DNA of 64,000 nt, from assembly GCA_023678885.1 (NCBI GenBank), contig CM042985.1:6870985-6934984 (forward strand), written 5' to 3'. The position numbers were made by a program, and so were the translations under genes. The stretch's first letter is position 1; each line of letters opens with the position of its first letter. Source of the DNA: Pogostemon cablin (Eukaryota; Streptophyta; Magnoliopsida; Lamiales; Lamiaceae). The notes beneath the pieces were generated by a model. The model did no database searches and was not told the DNA's origin. It worked only from the letters and a program-made list of their open reading frames with translations. This document shows, piece by piece, positions 11,337 to 21,416 of the stretch.

Positions 11337-14300
11337 CAAGCGTCTTTGGATGTTTTTTTTTGTGTAAACCTGTTTAAAATAGAATTAAATTTATTAAAAG
11401 AACTTAACTCTCTATCAAACAATGGTCTTCTCCATTTTACATCCCAATTCCAAGCATCATCCACCCAAGATCACACCTCTCTAATCTTAGTTTCTTTATT
11501 AACACTAATTTGATACAGTCTCGGGAATTGAGACTTCAAAGACTTGTCTCCAGCCCATCTCTCCTTCCAAAAACTTAGGTTTGACCTGTCTCCAATCTCC
11601 GGATATATGTTACCCCACAACCATTTCCCCTCTATTCCCTTTTCTAACTCTACAATCTTTTTCCACCACCATGAAGACACCCGATTCCCATTCACCAAAT
11701 TAAAGCCCTCATCTCCTAACACAATCCCCCCATGAAGAGATTTAATAATTTTGACCTATAGTTCCTCACTATTCACTACTAACCTCCATAACCACTTACC
11801 CACTAAAGCCTTATTGAACCAATCCACCATCCTCACCCCTAGACCCCCTTCCCCTAAGTCTATGCAAATATTGTCCCATTTGAGCCATGCAATTTTGTGA
11901 GTCCTCTCCTTGCCCCCCAAAGAAAATTGCGTTGTAGCGCAACAATCTCTTTAATAATTTATTTTGGGATAGTAGTATATGAAAGATGGTAGATGGGAAT
12001 AGAAGACAGAACCGATTTCACCAAAGTGGTTCTCTCACCCAAAGATAATTTACAAACCTCCCATGATTTTAGCCTCTTCTTAACTTTGTCAATCAAAAAA
12101 CTCCAAGATGAGATTCTGTGAGTAGTCATACCAACCTTCACCCCAAGATATAAGAGAAGGAATTCACCAACTGTGCACCTAAGGAGTTCAGCCATATTCG
12201 CGAGCCTATTTCTTTCCACGTTGCAGCCCAAAATACAGCATTTATCAAAGTTTACTCGAAGTCCCGAGAGAAGCTCAAAATTCTTAAGAATGAATTTCAT
12301 ACCCCATGCATTGGTATAATTCCCACTTTCGATGAAAATAGTGTCGTCGACGTATTGAAGGTGAGAAACTTCAATATTATCATCTCGAATATGTGTTGGT
12401 TCAAACAATCCCTCTTGAACAACCTTTTTTACTAATGTGCTCAAACCTTCAGCCACAATAAGAAATAGAAAAGGCGACAGTGGGTCGCCTTGTCTAAGTC
12501 CCTTCTCTAGCTTGAATTCACCGGAAGGTCTCCCATTAACTAAGACAGAAGCAGAAGCCGTCGACACACATTCCATTATCCAATTCCTCCATGTCTGATG
12601 AAAGTTAATTTGTTCCATCATTTCGTCCAGAAAATCCCACTCCACTGAATCAATGCTTTGGCAAAATCAATTTTGAAGAAGATTCTTTCCTATTTCTTTT
12701 TCTTAGCTTCTTCAATTGTTTCATTAAGAACAACCACACTGTCTAAAATGTATCTCCCCAAAATGAATGCACTCTGATTGTTGGACATAATCCCTCCCAT
12801 AACCGTTCTGATTCTGTTGGCCAATAGCTTTGCCAGGATTTTATAAGAGCATCCAATAAGAGAGATCGGCCTGTAGTTGCTTAGAGAATAAGCACCTTCT
12901 TTCTTCGGAATCAGAACAATGAACGAAGGATTGCTACCTCTGACTAATTTTCCATATCTATGGAACTCCTCCACCATTCTTATGACATCACTTTTAATAA
13001 TCTCCCAGTTGTTTCTTATAAAGCTGAATGTGAATCCATCAGGGCCCGGGCTTTTCGAGCAATCACATCTCCACATTGCCTATTTGATTTCTTCTTCTAA
13101 AAAGGGACGAACTAGCCAGCTACTTTCTTCATTACTCAGTCTATAGGAGGCAAAGTTACTATGTAATGATAGTATTCTCCTTCCTGTTTTTTTGAATTTG
13201 CTTTCGAAAAATTTTTTGACTTCACTTTTTAGCTCCGTAAGTTCCTCAATCCAGCGATTATTGACTATGATACCGCTTATTTCATTTTGTTTTCTCCTCC
13301 TGTTAATCATTCGATGGAAAAAACTCGAGTTAACATCCCCTTCTTGTAGCCATTTGATTCGAGCTTTTTGCAATTGCATGTTATTTCTATTCTTCAACTG
13401 ACAAAAGAGGTTAACTGATGCCACGTTTCTTTAGATGACCTCATCTTCTTCCAGCCCGAAAATGTCACCAACCATGTCTAATCTATGAATTTCCTTTTTC
13501 AACTTCTCAATATTCTCATGGACCAGCCCGAATACCTCCCTATTCCATTTCTTCAGATCTTCCTTTAACATCTTAAGCTTCTCTTTCAAAACATATCCTC
13601 CCCAACCTGGTATGTTGTAGCTATTCCATTTATTCGAGATGAAGTCCTTAAACTCTTCGTGGGACAACTAGCTATTCACAAATCTGAACGGAGTTGGTCC
13701 CCAGTCCACCCACTCTGTTTCTGTGATCATCGGACAATGATCAGATATTGATCTGGGTAGTCCTTTTAGTGTCGTGTCCGGCCATAGCTCAATCCATTTA
13801 TCATTAACTAATGTTCTGTCTAACATGCTTTTACAACTCCCATCAGTCTTGTACCACGTAAATTTTTATCCTTGAAGATGTATATCGGTTAGGCCAACTT
13901 CACTGATAAAATCATTAAAATATCTCACCTCCCTTGCACTAGTAGTGTTGTTCCTTCCCGCTCTCTCACTAAAATCCCTAACCGCATTGAAATCTCCAAC
14001 TATACAAACTCCAATATCCACATTCTGTTGTAACAAAATTTTCAATCTATCCTACAGCAGCGCATTTTCGCTATCTACGTAGGGAGCGTATACGTTGATA
14101 ATGCACACCTAGCAATCATACTGCTTCAATATTCCATTTAAAATAAGAGCTCCTTCCATATCCCATGTACTAGAGAAAAGAAATTTCGAAGCATCCCACA
14201 TAGATATGATACCCCCTGATCTCCCATCCACACCCTCAAATGCCCAACCAAAGTTATTATCACCCCACATCTCTAAACATATAGATTTTGAAACAACTTC

Positions 14301-14417
14301 AATTTTGGTTTCTTGCACACAACAAAAATCACATTTATAGTTTCGGATAAGAGAACTGACCTTCTTATTTTTCAGCCGACTCCCAAGGCTTCTGATGTTA
14401 AAGGATATGGTCTTCAT
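11337..14417 (-). pseudogene. LINE ORF2: endonuclease and reverse transcriptase, broken
   Basis: Apurinic-type endonuclease and reverse transcriptase of an L1 element, read from an ATG at 14417 downward. 14417-14109 opens the endonuclease (MKTISFNIRSLGSRLKNKK, then CCVQETK, the metal-binding Glu region). 13667-13080 covers the linker (IKWLQEGDVNSSFFHRM). 13076-12690 starts the reverse transcriptase (SPGPDGFTFSFI, LIPKKEGAYSLSNYRPISL). 12645-11959 carries LRQGDPLSPFLFLIVAEGL and the catalytic YVDD (LQYVDDTIF). 11722-11471 is the post-RT region. Each block ends in a stop or frameshift, and the zf-RVT tail lies beyond the Copia insertion at 2444-3171. Non-functional. Confidence 0.85.
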
Positions 14418-15734
14418 GAGGAAATCGTTTGACTTTCTCCCTGACTCTTCTCTGTCCCTGAATTTTCTGAAAAAGCCTCGATGATTTTTTCTCCATTAGC
14501 TACACCATTACGGCCCAATTTCTTACCAAAATCCCACATCTTTGATGCTGTTCCTTTGTTGTAATTTCTACAAAATCGCTAAGCCCACCGGAGTTCATTT
14601 TCCCCTTTCTCTCTACATTATTCTCAATTTCCTCGTCTGAAGCCAACTCTTCAATAAACCTGGGCCAATTTTTTCGTATCATTTCATTATCTCTTGCCTT
14701 CACTGCTTTTTTCTTGCTCGACTTGCTCTGTCTTTTAAAATTTTCTTTCATCTTTTTTGAGACTTCTATCAATGTCTGTTCATCCATGTTTCCTTTCGAA
14801 ATTATTTGATCCTCGTCGAGATTGATACCATTAGGAACTTCAAACTTTTCAGCCACAAGCCACTTCTTCTCTATTAGCGTGACTGAATCCTTCGATTTAG
14901 AATAACGACCTTGTTAACTTCACTGTTCGTGTCTCTTGTCTCTAGAGTTTCTTCAATTATATCATTCAATGGGGGCCTTTCACATGGTTTCGTTCCACCA
15001 AGTTCTTGGGCGGTTAAAGAAGATTGGATATGCGCCACCTTGTTAATGTTCAACATTGTCGTAGGGCTTACATTAGTGGGCTGACTTTGAATGGCAAGTG
15101 AGTTTTCCAATAGGCTTTTTGGGGGCTACTATTTTTATTCTTTGTAATGGAACCTTGGCCCAATTGGCTGTGTTGAGGCTCTTTAGATGTCAACGGACAA
15201 GACACATCCACTGAATGTTGGCAGATCTCTTTTTCTTGGTATTCTCGAATATTCAAATTCTGCGCAGAATTCGAAGAGTATTGTTTCTTTCCTACTGATT
15301 CCTCTTTCCCTTTTAGAGGATGATCGTTGCCCTCCCTGATGTGAGCGTTTGCTGGTCCGTCAAAGGATTCTAGTTCTCCTAAAAATTCCAAATCATAATC
15401 TGACTCACCACAGTGATCGATATGAAATTCACCTAGAATTTTGGGTTTAATTGCATGAATTTATTTGGATTTAATTTAATAATTAAACATGATTTTAATG
15501 AAATTACTATAAATTGCTTGATTATTTGGAGAGAGGTATTTTTATTCATTTTGCAGAAAAAGGGGTGTTTTTGAGCTTGAAAGAGCGATGGAAGAAACGA
15601 GAATTAAATTGGGATGAAAACAAGAAAAAATGGGGTTAAAGCTGAAAAGACAACATATTTGAAGAGGGCCATGACAACGCTTTTTCTGGGGCGTTGTGAA
15701 AGAAAGGCATAGACAACAACTGAAACCGTTGTCT

Positions 15735-16050
15735 ATTAGGATGGAGTGTTGTCGTAGGAGCAGAATAGAGCTTGAGATTCTGTAAGAGAAACTCGATCGA
15801 GTTTAAGACATTGCCACATCACTCAAATTCTGTAAGAGAAACTCGATCGAGTTTTGTCTATTAGGATGTTGAAGTGTTGTCGTAGGAGAGTTTAAGACAT
15901 TGCCACATCACTCAGATTCTGTAAGAGAAACTCGATCGAGTTTTGTCTATTAGGATGTTGGAGTGTTGTCGTAGGAGAGTTTAAGACATTGCCACATCAC
16001 TCAGATTCTGTAAGAGAAACTCGATCGAGTTTTTAAGAGATGTGCCACGT
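15735..16050. repeat. 115-bp tandem repeat with CTCGATCGAG palindrome
   Basis: Three to four units containing TCTGTAAGAGAAACTCGATC, GAGTTT, AAGACATTGCCACATCACTC, then TCTATTAGGATGTTG and GTGTTGTCGTAGGAG. The perfect palindrome CTCGATCGAG recurs in each unit. Upstream, the words GACAACGC and CGTTGTC also recur in opposite orientation. Confidence 0.8.
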
Positions 16051-16196
16051 CATCAATTCTGCTTCTGCCATGTTCTGTTCACATTGGGCCAGCATCTGCC
16101 GTGTATTCACGTGGGCCAACAATGGAATGGGCCGCACACTCATATTGGGCTAAGGATGAGGGCCTCCTTTAATTAAAATAAAAAGAAATAATATCG

Positions 16197-16265
16197 TGGA
16201 GGCTGGGGCTTGAACCCGCGACCTCAGCCTAGCTTTCAGCCCACACTACCGCTGGGCCAGACACA
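16197..16265 (-). other. tRNA-like Pol III module 1 in the solo LTR
   Basis: The minus strand reads TGGCCCAGCGGTAG (box A-like), then about 32 nt later CGCGGGTTCAAGCCC (box B-like), ending CAGCCTCCAC. Spacing fits a tRNA-type internal promoter. The T-stem pairs only partly and the acceptor arms do not pair, so this is not a working tRNA gene. It may be a SINE-like or tRNA-derived segment within the LTR. Confidence 0.5.
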
Positions 16266-16332
16266 GTCAAGTGCATCCATTTGTAGTCAAACTTAGCACT
16301 GATGGTCGCGCTAAATAAATAGAGAAAAATTA

Positions 16333-16412
16333 TGCGGAGGTGGGATTCGAACCCGAGACCTCTCGAACGCGCAAGGGCACCTCCAACCGCTGTATTATCC
16401 CAGTTCATGCAC
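16333..16412 (-). other. tRNA-like Pol III module 2 in the solo LTR
   Basis: The minus strand carries a loose box A (GATAATACAGCGGTTGG) and a perfect box B core (GGGTTCGAATCCC), ending CACCTCCGCA. It lies about 70 bp from module 1 in the same orientation. Stems are degenerate, so it is a tRNA-like relic or promoter element and not a tRNA. Confidence 0.5.
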
Positions 16413-18421
16413 CAAAACCGTATGGATATATTATTTATTCCAATTTTCTGAAATCTAATTTTGAGCCCAAAAAGCCCATTTCCATCCTTAAGCCCACTTT
16501 CTCCACCTTAGCCCATCATCAAACTTGTTGCCCTAAATCCTCGGAGCCTCCCATATATAAATACCCCCTTCTTATCTTTGGAGCCACCATCTCCAAATTC
16601 ACCCAATCCCTATCCACCACACCACACTCTTCATCCAAGAGGGATCTCCACTAGGGATTCCTCCCCTTTGGGGGAGGAATCTATTTTATTATTTTTAATG
16701 TTTTCTTAGATTAAGATTTTATTATATTCCAAGAAGGTGGAGACACCAAGGAGTGGATGATCTTCATGAATGTAAAACTTCATTAAGGTGTAATCTAATC
16801 ATGTTTATTATCTTTCTATTTCTATGTTCTGGTGGTTGATTGAATGCATGATTTTTATTAAATTATGAAAATGTCTTGATTGAATTTCCGGCTTTGATTA
16901 GGTTTCATTTATGAAATTCACATGCCTTGTAATAATATGGGATTAATGTCTTTGGTATTAGTGTATAGTGATTAGGTTGTGTATTGTGTATCGACATGTC
17001 TTGTCATTGCTTTACCCTTAGTTGCTTTGCATGATTATCATATGTGAGTTTATTCCATTTATTACATGAGGGTTTAATATAAGAGGATCTTGGCAGAGAG
17101 TTCTTATATTTAGAACAACATAAATGAACACTAGTAAAATCACTTTTACCCGAAGATTAAACTAGTGAAGGGAACCCCATCCATACGAACATAGTACCTT
17201 GAAGGGAATTGTAAGTAGGATCGATCTTATGAATTTTTTAGGGGTTATGAAAACAATCTACATCCTATTCACCATGGCCATTGGGGATAGCCCTTACCAT
17301 GATTAGCTAAAAAATGAAAATCAATTGAAGGTGTTGAATGTTTGATTGTTTGATTGCATCATGAAAGCTATCATCACATTGAAATTAAATACAAAAATAG
17401 TGTAATTAGATTTAATTTTTCATGCATTTAATTTATTTTCTTTTATTTTTAAACCCTCCCTTCCTATCGTCCCTAACTAATCACGATACTATACCTAAAG
17501 CCATGAATCCTAAATTCCCTTGAGTTCGATATTTTGTTGCTTGGTCACCCGACTATAATGACCAATCACACAGACATCTAGAGGATTGTTAATGTTGTAA
17601 AGTTTTTCTTCATCAATATTAATTGCAAAAAAAGCCCCATTAATTATGCAATGTATAGTGCCTTCTACTGATCTCATCTCGGTGTGAAGTTTTATTCTTG
17701 CTACATCAAGTCTGTTCCTGGCCTTCGTGTCTGCATCCATTTCGCAGAAATTGCCCATTGTACTGCATACCTGATTAAAAAAACGTTAGTTCTATGCATG
17801 CAATGGAACTCCTGTCCAACGAGTACAAATTGTGCGATGTTGATTTACGTGGGACTCCATTCTCTACACCAATCGAACCAAAACAAATTCCACTCGTCGA
17901 AACCTTCCAACAGATTTTGAAATGGTTCCTCATGTGCTCCCTTAATAAGAATGTATTTGCCCCCCATTGGGATTAATTTAAGCTTACTCGCACACTCACT
18001 TTGGATCTCCTGGCCATGCTCTTCCCATGTGAACTCCTGCTTCATATGCCCTGTGTAAGTGTCGAGTAACCATTTCCTATCTTCTAAAGACGATTGGAAT
18101 TCCACAATCCCAATCTCCTTGAATTTTATCCAAAGAGTATTCAGGTCACAATCATTGGGAAAATTTGTAAAGAAAAACATGGTTGAGCCTTTATCAACAA
18201 ATGCTTCTGATTCAAACCTCCCAGCCCTTTTTTGTAGTTGAATCCTTTGCTTCCATCCAGTTCTATAATCCAAGTACCATCTACCATCTTTCCTATGGGT
18301 TAAGGGTTTCCTAGGGTTGGGTTGTTTAAGCTGCCTCATTGGGGGTCTCTCGGAATGAAGGTTTCCTACCCTTTTCCTTCTCCTCACCTCTCGCCACTCA
18401 CCTTCCATAATTAAGAAACTC

Positions 18422-18645
18422 GTATTCTTATTATTTATATATATACTTGCTAATATCTTATTAATTTAGTTTTTACTAATAATTTATGATTCATTTAAAC
18501 TTTATTCATGAATAGCAACTCTTGGACTACTTTTTAAAACAATTAATTTTCTATTTAATACAACTCTTGATTTTATATTTTATGTGACTCTTGATACTAT
18601 TCTTATTATTTATATATACTTGCTAATATCTTACCAAGCAAGAGA
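18422..18645. repeat. Tandem repeat of the Helitron body, right part
   Basis: Continuation of the roughly 165-bp repeat seen at 2105-2443: the first unit is interrupted by the LINE, and the second starts near 18600 with TTCTTATTATTTATATATAC. Confidence 0.65.
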
Positions 18646-19220
18646 ATTTTATTGCTCTTTGTGTTCTTATGTTTACATTATTTTCTTTAATTTTATTTCT
18701 CTATATTTAAGCTTATATAAGTGACTTTGATATCAATTCATTCTAATATATTTATTTGTTTTGTATAACAATATATTTGTTGTTTGTTTATTTCTTGCTA
18801 TTTAACAATCCACACATGTTTCATAACTAATGCAGTTTTATGTTGTATATTTTCATCTATTTATTATCTCTATGTTGTTTCTCAGTTGAGAGGTTTCGTC
18901 AAGCATGAGGGCTATGGTGGTGTGGTTGATCCTAAACATGTAAAGCTTAATTATTTGGATTATGTGCCAATAATATTTATTCAAAATGGAAGATGGTGCA
19001 GTGCATATTTATGCTTATAAAGGTGGTAAGATTTTAAGGATGCCAATCTAGACAAAATGTAATATTCACACTTACATATGACATGTTTCATGTGATATCA
19101 AACAACCCTTTCATTTTTGTTTTATTCATTATTTAGATACTGAATAGTTATTTCTCATTGCTAATCAATATTTACATTATATTATTGTATGTAATACTAA
19201 TAAGAAAAATGACATTGTTA

Positions 19221-19268
<48 letters not shown>

Positions 19269-20751
19269 TTATTGTGTTATTTTAGATAGCTTTTACACTT
19301 TACTAATATAAAATTTGAATTATATTCTTAAACTTTTTTTTAGTTCTTAATTTTATTTTAGTATTGTAATACTTTATATATTTTATTCTTAAAACGTGAT
19401 AATGTAAGAAATAATTTAAAGTATAACAATGTTTTTATTAGAAATGGAATTTATATAAAAGATTAAAGGACTACGTACATTAATGAATAGACATGATTGT
19501 ATGAAAATTAATTAAAATTTAAAATAATATGTTTGATATGATGAATTATTTTAATACCTTCATTAATTTTCACTATTAATATCATTGGAAGAGTATAAAC
19601 TATTTTTCACAATCAATATCAGTGTATCACACAATTATTTAAATTTAAATTATTAAAAAAGAGAGAGAAAAAACAAACCTCAAATTCAACTTCTTATCTT
19701 AAATACTTACGCTTTATCATAATTAATTAAAAATGAATTTAAATAAGAAATAGAATCATTAATTTATAATCAAGATAATCTATAATAATATTATAAATAC
19801 TTCTTCCCATTCACAAAATATACTCCATTTTTATTTTGGTAAGACTCACAAAATTTTAATTTCTAAAAAAATATAAAAAAATCAAAATAGTTATAATTTC
19901 TCATACACTTTATTAAAAAAAAAGCCCTTATTTATTACACATTCTATGCATATTTTATCATTTATTTATACTAAAACAATGCTATAATACTTCCAAAAGT
20001 TTCATTTAACTTAATATACATGCGTAGTTAAAGAAAGAAAAAAACTTTTATGAGTTAATAGTTATTAAATAATGAAGTCCTTCATCACATGACATATAGA
20101 AAAATAAAATTAAGAACTACCCTTCAACTTTCCTTACAAAATTTCATAACTATTCACATATAATTGTCTCTAGGCAAAAAAAAACTTTCAAAATATATAT
20201 TTCATTTATTTAAACAATTCATTTATATGAAACATTTTAATAAAGCACAACATGAGAATTGCATAAAATTTACACTTTCAAAAAAAAAAATTACATCAAT
20301 CTTCAACTACAAATTTATTACTCTCCTAACACACATAATATACATTTAAATTTATTTATTATCTAAAAATGCTAAATTACCTCTAAACATTAATAAAGTT
20401 GAAGCATTTTTTCTTAAACTATGTATCTACATGTGAAGTATAAGTTGAAACAGAGAGAGTATGAATTATAGAATTTGAAGATTCGAAATTCAAAGTAATA
20501 TAAAATCAAAAAATAAAAGATACGGGACGAAAAAGTATACATAAAGAATTCTACTTATTTAATAGTTTATATAATGATTATTGATAAATTAAATGCACAT
20601 TGTCAAAAGAAAAATATTGTTTATAAAGAAGTATTGGTGCAATTAATAATTTACTTAAATTATTCATTATTATATTGAAAAATAACTTTTTAAAATAAAA
20701 AATAAATACAAAAAGCTAAATAAGAAAAACACTACAAAATATGACGTATGC
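18646..20751 (+). other. Helitron interior with one exon-like segment
   Basis: AT-rich filler. At about 18887-19018 a stretch preceded by TTTCTCAG reads LRGFVKHEGYGGVVDPKHV and then LNYLDYVPIIF, open for about 44 codons. This looks like a captured exon, but I do not recognise the family. Everything else to 20751 lacks coding character. Confidence 0.35.
19223..19263. repeat. (AT)n microsatellite
   Basis: About 20 uninterrupted AT dinucleotides. Confidence 0.95.
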
Positions 20752-20780
20752 GACGTGTATCGCACGTCTGAAAAAACTAG
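20752..20780 (+). other. Helitron 3' terminal hairpin and CTAG
   Basis: GACGTG-TATCG-CACGTC forms a 6-bp stem, followed 8 bp later by CTAG at 20777-20780 and then the host T. It is the 3' termination signal of the Helitron that starts at 2037. A related end on the other strand is seen near 28075. Confidence 0.75.
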
Positions 20781-21150
20781 TAAATAAAAATGTACACTTT
20801 GTTGGCGAATTTTTTTTGTTAGTTTTTGTAATAATGAATCTAAAAATATTATACAATCACAAGATATCATCTCTAATAACTTGTATTTTATTTTTATTAA
20901 TATTACTCAAATGTTTTTTTTTAATATTATACATCTAAAAAATTAACATTGTTTAATCTATGTATGCCATGAAAAAATACGTTTTAAATGGAGGGATTAT
21001 AACTTTTCATCCTTAAACGAGATTATAGGATAGATTGGGCTTTGCTCAATCCATTTATTATTATAGGTCAATATAGAAGTCTTTAAGTATAAAAGTTATT
21101 TTATAATTAAATATTGATATTGATATAAGAATTTGGTTAAAGAATTATAA

Positions 21151-21183
21151 AATGGGTGGCCACGGGCCCACGGCCCAATAAGG
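21151..21183 (+). promoter_or_regulatory. PEX13 promoter GGCCCA-type elements
   Basis: GGGCCCA and GGCCCAATAA occur about 240-250 bp before the PEX13 ATG. GGCCCA words (site II, bound by TCP factors) are typical of housekeeping plant promoters. A pyrimidine-rich leader (CTTCTCCTTCTCTCTCTCC) lies at about 21370-21395 and is probably 5' UTR. Confidence 0.45.
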
Positions 21184-21416
21184 AGGAATTGACTGGGACA
21201 CTAAATACCCAGTACCCACCATTAATATATTAACCTCGTTCAACTCTAATTAGACTCGTGGAAATTGTGGAGGGTAAAATCGTCATCTCACACTCAGAAA
21301 TTTCTCGGGCCATTCAAGAAAACAGACTGCTAGTTAAGCTCTCGCCGATACATTCCTGATAAATTTCTTCCTTCTCCTTCTCTCTCTCCTCCTCTGGTTC
21401 CAGAACCCTTTTTGAC

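Larger units (their letters stand above)
15423..17483 (+). mobile_element. Solo LTR, probably Ty3/Gypsy
   Basis: A 2061-bp block starting TGAAATTCACCTAGAATTTT and ending CTAACTAATCA, flanked by a perfect 5-bp duplication CGATA (15418-15422 and 17484-17488) inside LINE ORF1. There is no internal retrotransposon coding region and no second LTR, so recombination between LTRs has probably removed the rest. A TATA box with TAAATACCCC follows at about 16554-16566. The terminal words and this TATAAATACCCC context resemble the LTR that starts at 62593. It contains a 115-bp tandem repeat and two tRNA-like modules on the minus strand. Confidence 0.85.
14500..18408 (-). pseudogene. LINE ORF1, broken and split by a solo LTR
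   Basis: The nucleic-acid-binding ORF1 protein of a plant L1 starts at the ATG at 18408 (MEGEWREVRRRKR, basic N-terminus). It runs into an RRM-like start (TMFFFTNFPNDCDLNTLWIK) up to 17845, then a 17758-17510 segment with GTIHCIINGAFFAINIDEE. The solo LTR at 15423-17483 interrupts it. The C-terminal part resumes at 15391 and continues in several frames to 14500; it is low in complexity and rich in Lys, Glu and Ser. Several stops and shifts make it a pseudogene. Assignment rests on position ahead of ORF2 and on the RRM-like pattern. Confidence 0.7.
2444..18421 (-). mobile_element. L1-type LINE, near full length, carrying two insertions
   Basis: On the minus strand the order is ORF1 (ATG at 18408), ORF2 with endonuclease, reverse transcriptase and zf-RVT, then a poly-A tail (poly-T on the plus strand, about 2443-2450). 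The duplication GTATTCTT lies at 2436-2443 and 18422-18429. Removing the Copia element (3172-11336) and the solo LTR (15423-17483) leaves about 5.7 kb, normal for a plant L1. Only about 13 nt separate the 5' end from the ORF1 ATG, so the 5' UTR is missing or very short. Both ORFs are broken by stops and frameshifts. Confidence 0.85.
2037..20780 (+). mobile_element. Helitron, non-autonomous, heavily invaded
   Basis: The 5' end reads TCATAATATATTAAAAGTGC after an A. The 3' end has the stem GACGTG/CACGTC with loop TATCG, then a short A-rich tract and CTAG, followed by T (20781). TC start, hairpin before CTAG and insertion between A and T are the Helitron hallmarks. Direct repeats of about 165 bp lie inside both flanks (2105-2443 and 18422-18645), which ties the two ends to one element. 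No Rep/helicase ORF is seen. Without the nested LINE and its passengers the Helitron would be only about 2.8 kb. The 3' end lies about 640 bp upstream of the PEX13 start codon. Confidence 0.7.

Noticed and set aside
16197..16412. Two functional tRNA genes
   Set aside because: Box A and box B are present, but the acceptor arms and most stem pairs do not form, so only tRNA-like modules are reported.
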